The notes under the pieces were generated by a model. The model made no database searches. It was given only the letters and a program-made list of their open reading frames with translations, and was not told the DNA's origin. A program made the translations under genes and the position numbers. Positions 49,017 to 57,730 of a stretch of 64,000 nt of DNA are shown here, one piece after another; positions within the stretch are counted from its first letter, which is position 1, and every line of letters begins with the position of its first letter. Source of the stretch: Simonsiella sp051414845. GTDB taxonomy: Bacteria > Pseudomonadota > Gammaproteobacteria > Burkholderiales > Neisseriaceae. Location of the stretch: positions 248,001-312,000 of the forward strand of contig CP183313.1 of NCBI GenBank assembly GCA_051414845.1, read 5' to 3'.

Positions 49017-50051
49017 ATGTTTACCCTACAAAAAAACGTTAATCTTCAACCTTATACCACTTTTAGGTTGCCTGCGTATGCCGCGTTTTATGGCGAACTC
49101 AATCATGAAGACGATTTGCTAGATATTTTCAGGCTGCCTGAATTTGATAGACAAACGGTTTTGTGGCTCGGCGGTGGCAGCAATATTTTGTTTTTAAAAG
49201 ATTATCCGCATTTGGTTGTGCGCTTAAACAACAAAGGCATACACGAAATCAAACGAGAAAACGGCAAAGTGTGGCTCGAAGCGCAGGCGGGTGAAGTGTG
49301 GCATGATTTTGTGCAACACACGATTGCGCTTGGTTTGAGCGGTTTGGAAAATCTCAGCTTAATTCCAGGTACAGTAGGCGCGTCGCCTGTGCAAAATATT
49401 GGCGCGTATGGCGTGGAAATCAATCAACGCATTGCCAGCGTGCGTTGTTTTGATCTGGAAAAACAAGAATTTACCGAATTGAGCAACGCCGATTGCCAAT
49501 TTGCTTATCGTGAAAGTGTCTTTAAGCAAGTGGGCAAAGGGCGATATGTGATTACCGCTGTAACCTTCTGTTTAGACGAGACATTTACGCCTAATTTAAA
49601 CTATGGCGATTTAGCCGCCACCGTCGCGCAACAATGTGGCGAACGCGCGCCGACAGCGAAAGATGTGGCGCAAGCCGTTTGCCAGATTCGGCGTAGCAAA
49701 TTGCCCGACCCTGAGTTTACAGGCAATGTAGGCAGTTTTTACAAAAACCCGATTGTTAGTGCATCACAAGCGACTGAATTATTGAAAAAATATCCAAATA
49801 TGCCGCGTTATCCACAAGCTGATGGCAGCGTTAAATTGGCGGCAGGCTGGTTGATTGACCAATGCAACCTAAAAGGATACAACATCGGCGGCGCGGCGGT
49901 GCATGATAAACAGGCTTTGGTGTTGATTAACCGCGACCATGCCTGCGCCGACGATGTGCGCGCGCTGTCGCAGCATGTTTGCCAATGCGTGATGGATAAA
50001 TTCAAGGTTGGATTGCAGCCCGAACCGTTGTGGCTGCCTGAAAACGTATAA
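49017..50051 (+). CDS. murB: UDP-N-acetylenolpyruvoylglucosamine reductase (MurB)
   Basis: 344 residues, type I MurB. FAD-binding blocks are LWLGGGSNILFLKDY and LSGLENLSLIPGTVGASPVQ; YRESVFK carries the substrate-site tyrosine and arginine; GSFYKNP carries the catalytic Ser and VLINRDHA lies near the C-terminal Glu region. It reduces the enolpyruvyl group to make UDP-MurNAc in peptidoglycan synthesis. Two DUS-derived pieces are translated (FRLPAYA, FRLPEFD). It stands apart from other cell-wall genes of the window (ftsW, murG). Confidence 0.95.
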   Translation: MFTLQKNVNLQPYTTFRLPAYAAFYGELNHEDDLLDIFRLPEFDRQTVLWLGGGSNILFLKDYPHLVVRLNNKGIHEIKRENGKVWLEAQAGEVWHDFVQHTIALGLSGLENLSLIPGTVGASPVQNIGAYGVEINQRIASVRCFDLEKQEFTELSNADCQFAYRESVFKQVGKGRYVITAVTFCLDETFTPNLNYGDLAATVAQQCGERAPTAKDVAQAVCQIRRSKLPDPEFTGNVGSFYKNPIVSASQATELLKKYPNMPRYPQADGSVKLAAGWLIDQCNLKGYNIGGAAVHDKQALVLINRDHACADDVRALSQHVCQCVMDKFKVGLQPEPLWLPENV

Positions 50052-50077
50052 TTCAGCGTGAGAGACCGTAAATTGTG

Positions 50078-50148
50078 GTAGGTCGAATTTTTGAATCTTT
50101 AACAGTATTTATTTTTTGAAGATTGTCGGATACAAGTATTCGACCTAG
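50078..50148. repeat. GTAG-bounded REP-like palindrome pair, partly decayed
   Basis: Begins GTAGGTCGAATTTTTGAATC and ends GTCGGATACAAGTATTCGACCTAG, an imperfect version of element A at 39099. The DUS variants at about 50169 and 50200 follow it. Confidence 0.6.
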
Positions 50149-50214
50149 AATAAAAGATTTACAAAATTTTCAGGCAGGCTAAACATACATTTAGGCTACC
50201 TGAAAATCTAACCA

Positions 50215-51111
50215 TTATTTTTTAATTAACGGAAAACCCAACGCTTCACGGCTTGCCACAAATTTCTGCGCCACCACGCGGCTTAACGAACGAATGCGCC
50301 CGATATACGTTGCGCGTTCCGTAACCGAAATCGCCCCGCGCGCGTCCAGCAAGTTAAACGTATGCCCTGCCTTTAAAACCAACTCATACGCAGGCAAAGC
50401 CAGTTGCGCGTCTTCGGTTTCCAGCAAACGCTTGGCTTGCGTCTCGTAATTGTTGAATTGTTCCAGCAACCAAGTCGCGTCGCTGTATTCAAAATTGTAG
50501 GTGGATTGCTCCACTTCGTTTTGATGATACACATCGCCATAAGTCAAATTCGTGCCTTGTGGCGTTTTCGTCCAGACCAAATCATACACATTTTCAACGC
50601 CTTGCAAATACATCGCCAAACGCTCAATGCCGTAAGTAATCTCGCCCAACACGGGCGCACAATCAATGCCGCCCACTTGTTGGAAATAGGTAAACTGGGT
50701 AACTTCCATGCCGTTCAGCCACACTTCCCAGCCCAAGCCCCATGCGCCCAAAGTCGGGTTTTCCCAATCGTCTTCCACAAAACGAATGTCGTGTACGGTC
50801 GGGTCAATGCCCAATTCTTTCAGGCTGCCCAAATACAAATCCTGAATATTGTCGGGCGCAGGTTTCAGCGCAACTTGGAACTGATAATAGTGCTGCAAAC
50901 GGTTCGGATTGTCGCCGTAACGACCGTCTTTCGGGCGGCGCGATGGCTGCACATAGGCCACATTCCAAGGCTCAGGGCCCAGCGCGCGCAAACAGGTAGC
51001 AGGGTGAGATGTACCCGCGCCCACTTCCATATCAAACGGTTGAATAATCGCGCAGCCTTGTTCTGCCCAATAGTTTTGCAATTTAAAAATAATTTGTTGG
51101 AAAGTTAGCAT
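50215..51111 (-). CDS. glyQ: Glycyl-tRNA synthetase alpha subunit
   Basis: 298 residues from ATG 51111 (MLTFQQIIFKLQNYWAEQGC); a TTG two codons upstream is less likely. The class II motifs are seen: GTSHPATCLRALGPEPWNVA (motif 2 loop region), QPSRRPKDGRYGDNPNRLQH and LGEITYGIERLAMYLQ (motif 3). The alpha subunit activates glycine and pairs with GlyS. The beta subunit gene normally follows glyQ; downstream here (to the left) lies murB on the other strand, so glyS is elsewhere. Confidence 0.96.
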   Translation of the reverse strand: MLTFQQIIFKLQNYWAEQGCAIIQPFDMEVGAGTSHPATCLRALGPEPWNVAYVQPSRRPKDGRYGDNPNRLQHYYQFQVALKPAPDNIQDLYLGSLKELGIDPTVHDIRFVEDDWENPTLGAWGLGWEVWLNGMEVTQFTYFQQVGGIDCAPVLGEITYGIERLAMYLQGVENVYDLVWTKTPQGTNLTYGDVYHQNEVEQSTYNFEYSDATWLLEQFNNYETQAKRLLETEDAQLALPAYELVLKAGHTFNLLDARGAISVTERATYIGRIRSLSRVVAQKFVASREALGFPLIKK

Positions 51112-51181
51112 AATCAAAGTCTTTGTTAAATATGGGGAAACTGGATTATAGACTGCCTGAAAACTCGCGTTTTCCGAGTTC

Positions 51182-51251
51182 GTGGGGGCGGATTTTATAT
51201 CCGCCCAATCAAATGTTTTTCAAAAAGGCGGATATGAAATCCGCCCCTACG
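51182..51251. repeat. REP-like palindrome pair with GGCGGAT stems
   Basis: GTGGGGGCGGATTTTATATC opens and GGCGGATATGAAATCCGCCC with CCTAC closes, in inverted orientation. It is in the glyQ/pheS gap 51112-51445, which also holds DUS copies at about 51303 and 51353 and a probable -10 box TAAAAT near 51404. I see no gene there. Confidence 0.65.
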
Positions 51252-51445
51252 ATGAATAGTCTAATTCAAGCAGCCTGAAAAAATCGCGCCATTTTACTGG
51301 ATTTTCAGGCAGCCTGAAAGCGATTTACAGCGCAAGTTTCGCTCCGATTTTCAGGCAGCTTGAAAAGAAACGCGCAAACAGTTTTGCCGCCGCGCCAAAT
51401 CAGGTAAAATACGCACCATTTTTTCACTTATTTTATTGTCTTAAC

Positions 51446-52441
51446 ATGCAAAACAACGCCACTCAAATCACCCAAAACGGCATTGCCGCCATTCAATCCG
51501 CCACCGACCAACAAGCTTTAGAACTCGTCAAAGCCCAATATTTGGGCAAAACGGGCGAGTTGAACGCACTCTTGAAACAGCTTGGCGCGATGTCGCCCGA
51601 TGAGCGCAAAACCGTCGGCGCGCACATCAACGAATGCAAAAACCAATTTCAGGCAGCCTACGACGCCAAACGCAGCCAAATGGAACAAGCCAAATTGCAA
51701 GCGCAGCTGGCAGCTGAAGCCTTGGATGTAACCCTGCCTGCGCGTGGGCAAGAAGTGGGCGGTTTGCACCCCGTAACACTCACTTTGCAGCGCGTGGTGG
51801 AGCTGTTTCACGGCATGGGTTTTGACGTGGCGGACGGTCCTGAAATTGAAGACGATTTCCATAATTTCCAAGCACTTAACATTCCGCAAAACCACCCTGC
51901 GCGCGCCATGCAAGACACGTTTTATGTGGAAAATGGCGACGTGTTGCGCACCCATACTTCGCCGATTCAAATCCGCTATATGCTGGACAAGAAAAATCCG
52001 CCGATTCGCATCATCGCCCCAGGGCGCGTGTACCGCGTGGACAGCGACGCGACACATTCGCCGATGTTTCACCAATGCGAAGGTTTGTGGGTGGAAGAAG
52101 GCGTTACGTTTGCCGATTTAAAAGCGGTATTCACTGATTTTATTAGAAATTTCTTTGAGCGTGATGATTTGCAAGTGCGGTTCCGCCCATCGTTTTTCCC
52201 GTTCACCGAGCCGTCTGCCGAAATTGACATTATGGGCGACAACGGCAAGTGGTTGGAAGTCGGCGGCTGCGGCATGGTGCACCCTAACGTATTGAAAAAT
52301 GTGAATATTGACCCTGAACAATACACAGGTTTCGCGTTTGGTATCGGTTTAGATCGCTTTGCGATGTTGCGTTATGGCGTGAACGATTTGCGTTTGTTCT
52401 TTGATAATGATTTGGCATTTTTGAAGCAGTTTAAGAAATAA
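51446..52441 (+). CDS. pheS: Phenylalanyl-tRNA synthetase alpha subunit
   Basis: 331 residues. The N-terminal coiled coil is followed by the class II core: HPVTLTLQRVVELFHGMGFD, HTSPIQIRYML (motif 2 region), FRPSFFPFTEPSAEIDI and GFAFGIGLDRFAMLRYGV (motif 3). With PheT it makes Phe-tRNA(Phe). In nearly all bacteria pheT follows directly; here it begins about 2.5 kb later, after accessory genes. No attenuator leader was found upstream. Confidence 0.97.
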   Translation: MQNNATQITQNGIAAIQSATDQQALELVKAQYLGKTGELNALLKQLGAMSPDERKTVGAHINECKNQFQAAYDAKRSQMEQAKLQAQLAAEALDVTLPARGQEVGGLHPVTLTLQRVVELFHGMGFDVADGPEIEDDFHNFQALNIPQNHPARAMQDTFYVENGDVLRTHTSPIQIRYMLDKKNPPIRIIAPGRVYRVDSDATHSPMFHQCEGLWVEEGVTFADLKAVFTDFIRNFFERDDLQVRFRPSFFPFTEPSAEIDIMGDNGKWLEVGGCGMVHPNVLKNVNIDPEQYTGFAFGIGLDRFAMLRYGVNDLRLFFDNDLAFLKQFKK

Positions 52442-52999
52442 GAAACTGCATTTACAGCCAAGCGTGATGGATTTTTGTACCACTTGGCACGACTGCTGCG
52501 GCGATTTTCATATCAATAGGAGTGCTATTGACATAAAAATCTCCTTGCATTCATACCAATTGGTACAAAAATCCATTGCACGTTGGCTGCAAATACAGGT
52601 TCTAAAACGGCTTTCAGGCAGCCTGAAAAAGGATAAACCTATGAATAGGCTCAATATTCAACCGCTAATTAACGCGATTGCGCGGCTGGAAGAAGGCTGG
52701 TTGCGTTATCAGCAAGACACAAGCGACACACAAATCCGTGACGGCTTGATTCAATGCTTTGAATTTACCTATGAAATCAGCCACAAAATGCTCAAACGCT
52801 TTTTGGAACACACATCCGCCGACCCGAGCCAATTTGATTTGATGCCTTTTCAAGATTTAATCCGCACCGCCAACGAGCAAAATCTCTTACTTAGGCAATT
52901 GGTTAGACTAGAAACAATACCGTGATATGCGCGTGTGTACCAGCCACACTTACGATGAAGAAACAGCGATTGCGGTCGTATCGGGCATTAAAAAATTTT

Positions 53000-53713
53000 G
53001 GGTCTGACGTAGATTATCAGTTAGGTCACACTTAAAAAATGAAGATAACCCATTGCAAACTAAGTAAATCTACTCAGCGAAAACTACTCCAATTTTTCGT
53101 ATTGGAAGTTACGGCTCGGGCAGCAGCCGATATACTTGGCATCCAAGCCTAATTCAGCGATGTTGTTTTACCGCAAAATCCGTCAAGTCATTGCCTACCA
53201 TTTAGAACTTCAAGCAGACGAAGTTTTTAATGGCTCTGTGGAGCGAGACGAGAGCTATTTTGGCGGGCAACGCAAAGGCAAACGCGGTCGTGTTGCGGCT
53301 GGTAAAGTCGCTGTTTTTGGTATTTTGAAACGCAATGGTAAGGTCTTTACCATTGTTGTTGAAAATACCAAGCAAGAAACTTTACTACCTGTTATTAAAA
53401 GGAAAATTATGCCTGATAGTATTGTTTATACGGATTGCTATAAGAGTTATGATGTGCTGGATGTGAGTGAGTTTACCCATCATCGTATCAATCATTCTCA
53501 GCTGTTTGCAGACCGTCAAAACCATATCAATGGCATTGAAAATTTCTGGAGTCAGGCAAAGCGCGTTCTACGAAAATACAATGGAATTGATCGTAAATCT
53601 TTTCTGTTATTCTTGAAAGAATGTGAATTTCGTTTTAACTTTGGTACACCAAAAGAGCAGCTGAAAATTCTGCGAGTTTGGTGTGGTATTTAGGGTTAAT
53701 CTACGTCAGCCCC
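53000..53713 (+). mobile_element. IS1016-like insertion sequence (IS1595 family), copy 2
   Basis: 714 bp, same ends as copy 1 (GGGTCTGACGTAGATTA and inverted GGGGCTGACGTAGATTA). The perfect 8-bp target duplication is AAAATTTT (52992-52999 and 53714-53721). It is inserted in the 3' part of an HI0074-like gene. Confidence 0.93.
53039..53693 (+). pseudogene. IS1016-like transposase, frameshifted, catalytic residues intact
   Basis: Starts at ATG 53039 (MKITHCKLSKSTQRKLLQFF) and stops at codon 38 because of one extra base in GGCATCCAAGCCTAA, exactly as in copy 1. The second part (53136-53693, 185 residues) has the DDE-type ISXO2-like domain with VERDESYFGG, VYTDCYKSYD (Asp kept, codon 53433-53435) and HINGIENFWSQAKRV. 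Both pieces together would match a 217-residue transposase. Confidence 0.85.
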
Positions 53714-53770
53714 AAAATTTTTGCGTGAAGCACAATTTTTGCAGCAAAAATTACAGGCAGCCTTATCAAA

Positions 53771-54070
53771 ATGCTGAATATTTCGCCCGAAGAATTACGC
53801 ATCGTGCAAATGATTTTGTAGTAACGCATTCCCACGCGCACGGTGTGGGCATTCGGTTCGCGTGTGAATGGTAACGTCAAGCCGTATTCCGATTTGGATT
53901 TGGCGATTTTAGGCGATATGCCGCTATCGTTAGCGGAACATGCTGATTTGGCTAATGATTTTTCCAAAAGCGATTTGTCATGGAAAGTGGATTTGGTGGA
54001 TTGGTGTTTGATTGGCGATGAGTTTCGGGCGATTATTGAGCAAGAGTATTTTGTGGTGCAGGCTGCCTGA
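53771..54070 (+). pseudogene. HI0073/MntA-type nucleotidyltransferase with two adjacent stop codons
   Basis: From ATG 53771 the frame reads MLNISPEELRIVQMIL, then TAG TAA, then RIPTRTVWAFGSRVNGNVKP and YSDLDLAILGDMPLS to TGA at 54070. WAFGSR...SDLDLAI is the nucleotidyltransferase core (GSR and D-x-D), and VDLVDW matches the third acidic strand. The stops could come from CAG CAA (Gln-Gln) by two C-to-T changes. It would act as the toxin or enzyme partner of the HI0074-like gene just upstream. Confidence 0.75.
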
Positions 54071-54099
54071 AAACGTTAAGCATATTAATTAGGATTATT

Positions 54100-54921
54100 A
54101 TGGAAAATAATGTAAATATTGATTTAAATCCTAAAGATACTGTAGAAGCATTAGAAAATGCAATAGATAGTAAACATCAGGAAATATCACAATTAGGAAA
54201 AGCAACGACTAATGTCGCAATTACTTTAGTTGAAACAGTAGAAACTTGTTTATTGCCATTAGTGGTAATTAATGGAGCAAGGAAAAAAGCCGTTGAATAT
54301 TTTCAAAATAAATTTAAAGATGATTTGCACGAAAAAGTTAAACATATTGAACCTCAAAATTTAACTGAGCCTAAGAATTATATTGCTGAACCAGCAATGA
54401 TGAATTTAGCTAATGTTATAGATGAACCTCAATTAAAAGAAATGTACTTAAATTTATTAGCTAGTTCAATAAATAAAGAATTAGAAAATACAATCCACCC
54501 TTCGTTTGTTGAAATCATTAAACAAATTACTCCTGAGGAAGCTAAATTATTGAAATATATTTTACATTTAGAGAGTGGATTACCTATTGTGGCAGTTGAT
54601 GCTAAAAAAGATAAAGATTCTTTGGGGTCTACTGAAATATACACCCATTTATTAGACCTTTATGAAATAGAAAGTAGCCAACATTCATATTATCAAAATT
54701 CCAATTTACCAAAATATGTAGAAAATTGGATTAGATTAGGATTGATTACCGTAAGCTATGAACATTATTTTACTGATGAAAATCTGTATACAAATTTTAA
54801 AACACGACCTGAATTTATAAAACTTATGGAAAATAATACAGAGTTATTACTTGATATTCAAAAAGGTCTTTTAAAACAGACGAAATTTGGCAAAGATTTT
54901 ATTAAAACCGTTACAGAATAA
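54100..54921 (+). CDS. Abi-alpha / DUF4393 family protein
   Basis: 273 residues, AT-rich compared with pheS and pheT on either side. The sequence has the features of DUF4393 (Abi-alpha, PF14337): LLPLVVINGARKKAVEYFQN, then EPAMMNLANVIDEPQLKEMYLNLLASSINKE, ending in a region rich in Tyr and Asn (YTNFKTRPEFIKLM). The family name comes from abortive infection, but its mechanism is not settled. It is mostly helical and has no signal peptide. It starts 29 nt after the broken nucleotidyltransferase gene and ends 10 nt before the pheT start, so it now sits inside the pheST transcript. Confidence 0.72.
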   Translation: MENNVNIDLNPKDTVEALENAIDSKHQEISQLGKATTNVAITLVETVETCLLPLVVINGARKKAVEYFQNKFKDDLHEKVKHIEPQNLTEPKNYIAEPAMMNLANVIDEPQLKEMYLNLLASSINKELENTIHPSFVEIIKQITPEEAKLLKYILHLESGLPIVAVDAKKDKDSLGSTEIYTHLLDLYEIESSQHSYYQNSNLPKYVENWIRLGLITVSYEHYFTDENLYTNFKTRPEFIKLMENNTELLLDIQKGLLKQTKFGKDFIKTVTE

Positions 54922-54931
54922 AGAGATAAAT

Positions 54932-57286
54932 ATGCAATTCCCCCATTCATGGCTAACCCAATTAGCCAACCCCAACCAAACCGCCGACCAACTTGCCCAT
55001 TTGCTCACGATGGCAGGGCTGGAAGTGGAAGAAACCGCGCCTGCCGCGCCTGAATTTTCGGGTGTCGTGATTGCCGAAGTCAAGGCGGTGGAAAAACACC
55101 CCGATGCCGACCGCTTGAATGTAACGCAAGTGGATGTTGGCAAAGGCGAATTGTTACAAATCGTCTGCGGTGCGCCCAATGTGCGCGTGGGCATCAAAGT
55201 GCCGTGCGCGCTGGACGGCGCGTTACTGCCCAACGATTTCAAAATCAAACCCACCAAAATGCGCGGCGTGGTTTCCAACGGCATGCTGTGTTCCGCCAAA
55301 GAATTGGGGCTGCCCGAAGACGTGGACGGCTTGCTGATTTTGGACGACAACGCACCCGTTGGACAAAATGTCCGCGAATTTTTGGATTTGGACGACACCA
55401 TTTTCACGCTGAAAATCACGCCCAATCGCGCCGATTGTTTGAGCTTGAAAGGCTTGGCGCGTGAAGTGGCAGCTTTGACGCAATGCGGCGTTTCGTTTCC
55501 AGAAATCAAATCAATTCAAGCGACTAGCGACAAAATTCAGCCCGTGCAAATTGACGCGCCCGAAGATTGTGGTCGCTTTTTGAGCCGCGTGGTGCAAGGC
55601 GTAAACGCAACCGCCACCAGCCCTGATTGGCTAGTGCAACGCTTGGAACGCTGCGGCATTCGCAGCATTTCCGCATTGGTGGACATCGGTAATTATGTGA
55701 TGCTGGAATTGGGTCAGCCGATGCACGTTTTTGATGCGGACAAACTGGTTGGCAGCCTGCACATTCGTCGCGCCAAAAATGGCGAAGTGCTGGAATGTTT
55801 GAATGAGAAAACGGTTACCTTGTCCGACAACACTTTGGTGGTGGCAGACGAGAAACAAGCCTTGTCCATCGCAGGTTTGATGGGCGGCGCGAGCAGCGCG
55901 GTTTCAGACGGCACGCAAAATATCGTGTTGGAAAGCGCGTGGTTTGCGCCTGAAATCATTTCAGGGAAATCAAGACAATATGGTTTTGGTTCAGATTCAT
56001 CATTCCGTTTTGAACGCGGCGTAGATTATTTATTGCAACGCGACGCGATGGAACGCGCAACCGAATTGGTGCTGCAAATTTGCGGCGGTTCGGCTGGCGA
56101 AATTATTGAAGCAAAAGGCGTTTTGCCATCTGAAAAATCGGTGGATTTGCGCGTGGCGCGTGTGGCGAAAATTTTGGGCGTGGAAATCAGCGCGGATAAA
56201 ATTCGCCAAATTTTGACTGATTTGGGTTTGCAATCTGTTGAAATAGCAAAAGGTTTTTGCGTAACTGCGCCGTCGTTCCGCTTTGATATTGAGCGCGAAG
56301 AAGATTTGGTGGAAGAAATTGCGCGGGTGTTTGGCTATGAAAATGTGCCAGACGATAAAACCGCAGGCAGCCTGAAAATGTTGCGCCTGCCTGAAACGCG
56401 CCGTCCGCGCTTTGGCGTGTACACGAAATTAGCGGAGCGCGGTTTTCAGGAAGTGGTGAGTTATGCGTTTGTGGACGAAGCGTGGGAGCAAGATTTTTCG
56501 AATAATCAAGACCCTATCCGTTTGCAAAACCCGTTGGCGGCGCAATATGCGGTGATGCGTTCTACGCTGATTGGCGGCTTGGTGGAAGTGTTGCAAAACA
56601 ATTTGAACCGCAAACACAATCGTGTGCGTTTGTTTGAAATTGCGCGAATTTTCCGTAAAGAATCAAATGGCTATGTGCAAAACGAGCGCGTGGGCGGTTT
56701 GGTGTACGGCGCGGCGCAACCTGAGCAATGGGGCGAAAAAGCGCGCGCGGTGGATTTCTACGATTTGAAAGCGGACGTGGAAAGTTTGCTGCTAGGTCAA
56801 GCGGTTACGTTTGTGAAGGCGGAACACGTTGCTTTGCACCCCGGTCGCAGCGCGAATATTGTGATTGACGGACAAGTCGTTGGTTTTATTGGTGAATTGC
56901 ATCCGCAATGGTTGCAAAAATACGATTTACCGCAGCCTGCTTTGGTGTTTGAATTGGACATGGCGGCGGTGCTGGCGACCGAAAAAGCGCGTTTTGGTGG
57001 TGTGTCCAAATTCCAGCCTGCGCGTCGTGATTTGGCGTTTGTGCTGCCTGAAAACGTGGCGTTTGCGGAATTGTTGGGCGCTTTGAATACGGTAAAATCT
57101 GATTTAATTCAAGAGATTGTGTTGTTTGACGTGTATCGCGGCGCAGGGCTGCCTGAAAACGCGAAAAGCATGGCGGTGAAAATTATGCTGCAAAGTTTTG
57201 ACGCAACACTGACCGATGAGCAGGTTGAGCCGATTGTGGCGCAATTGATTGCAGCGGCGGAAACGGTGGGCGCGAAATTGCGTTGA
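54932..57286 (+). CDS. pheT: Phenylalanyl-tRNA synthetase beta subunit
   Basis: 784 residues from ATG 54932 (MQFPHSWLTQLANPNQTADQ), which has a weak AAGAG site; longer readings only overlap the upstream gene. The tRNA-binding (EMAP-like) domain is at about 40-150 (VKAVEKHPDADRLNVTQVDV), then the B3/B4 editing region (RFLSRVVQGVNATATSPDWL), B5, and the ferredoxin-like anticodon-binding domain at the end (FQPARRDLAFVLPENV). It forms the alpha2-beta2 enzyme with PheS. The usual follower ihfA is not here; the gap to ftsW is filled with repeats. Confidence 0.96.
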   Translation: MQFPHSWLTQLANPNQTADQLAHLLTMAGLEVEETAPAAPEFSGVVIAEVKAVEKHPDADRLNVTQVDVGKGELLQIVCGAPNVRVGIKVPCALDGALLPNDFKIKPTKMRGVVSNGMLCSAKELGLPEDVDGLLILDDNAPVGQNVREFLDLDDTIFTLKITPNRADCLSLKGLAREVAALTQCGVSFPEIKSIQATSDKIQPVQIDAPEDCGRFLSRVVQGVNATATSPDWLVQRLERCGIRSISALVDIGNYVMLELGQPMHVFDADKLVGSLHIRRAKNGEVLECLNEKTVTLSDNTLVVADEKQALSIAGLMGGASSAVSDGTQNIVLESAWFAPEIISGKSRQYGFGSDSSFRFERGVDYLLQRDAMERATELVLQICGGSAGEIIEAKGVLPSEKSVDLRVARVAKILGVEISADKIRQILTDLGLQSVEIAKGFCVTAPSFRFDIEREEDLVEEIARVFGYENVPDDKTAGSLKMLRLPETRRPRFGVYTKLAERGFQEVVSYAFVDEAWEQDFSNNQDPIRLQNPLAAQYAVMRSTLIGGLVEVLQNNLNRKHNRVRLFEIARIFRKESNGYVQNERVGGLVYGAAQPEQWGEKARAVDFYDLKADVESLLLGQAVTFVKAEHVALHPGRSANIVIDGQVVGFIGELHPQWLQKYDLPQPALVFELDMAAVLATEKARFGGVSKFQPARRDLAFVLPENVAFAELLGALNTVKSDLIQEIVLFDVYRGAGLPENAKSMAVKIMLQSFDATLTDEQVEPIVAQLIAAAETVGAKLR

Positions 57287-57730
57287 TTTGATTCTGGCAG
57301 CCTTTCAATACACGATACACGACAATTTGTAGGTCGGGCATTCATGCTCGACACAGTGCGCCGAATGATGTCGGACATGAATGCCCGACCTACGGAAATT
57401 GTTTTTTTGTCGTGTACTAAAAGGCAGCCTTTTAGTAGATGAGAAACTTAACGTTGCGATGTTGAATACGAATCTTCTATTTGCATTTAATTTGTTCAAT
57501 TTCTTGTTTTTGCGGACGGGAACGTCCGCGCTCCAAGTTTTATTGTGTATTTTCAAGCAGAAACTTTTGAAAATCTTTTTCAGGCAGCCTGAAAACTAAC
57601 CTATTCGTCATTCCTGCCTACGCGGGAATGACGGTAGATTTGAGATTTTTCTGAGTTTTGCAAAGGTTTCAGGCTGCCTGAAAATTTTTTTGCACTATAT
57701 CTAGCTGTTTTATTAATTTTTTTGATTAAC
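57287..57730. repeat. Repeat-filled gap between pheT and ftsW
   Basis: No gene is seen. It holds a GTAG-bounded palindrome pair at 57329-57393 (GTAGGTCGGGCATTCATGCT to AATGCCCGACCTAC) flanked by inverted ACACGACAATTT and TTTTTGTCGTGTA. It also holds a GCGGACG-CGTCCGC palindrome (57512-57529) with CTCCAAG, a DUS near 57580, a single dRS3 palindrome at about 57606-57634 (CGTCATTCCTGCCTACGCGG), and an inverted DUS-plus-CAAAGG module at about 57653. Confidence 0.7.

Larger units (their letters stand above)
52641..53777 (+). pseudogene. HI0074-type nucleotidyltransferase partner (antitoxin-like), frameshifted and split by IS1016-like copy 2
   Basis: The reading frame from ATG 52641 (AAAGGA upstream) gives MNRLNIQPLINAIARLEEGW and RDGLIQCFEFTYEISHKMLK, the pattern of HI0074/HepT-like substrate-binding proteins that pair with small nucleotidyltransferases. 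A one-base shift near 52895-52905 takes it out of frame. In the shifted frame, YRDMRVCTSHTYDEETAIAV continues the family motif, with one further stop just before it. The gene then runs into the IS at 53000. Beyond the IS, LREAQFLQQKLQAALSKC ends at 53777, overlapping the start of the nucleotidyltransferase by 7 nt. This organisation is typical of a coupled toxin-antitoxin pair. Confidence 0.78.

Noticed and set aside
51252..51445. Phenylalanine attenuator leader peptide before pheS
   Set aside because: No short frame rich in Phe codons followed by alternative hairpins was seen.
53701..53967. 88-codon minus-strand frame over the nucleotidyltransferase remnant
   Set aside because: It is an antisense reading of the pseudogene and crosses the IS boundary.
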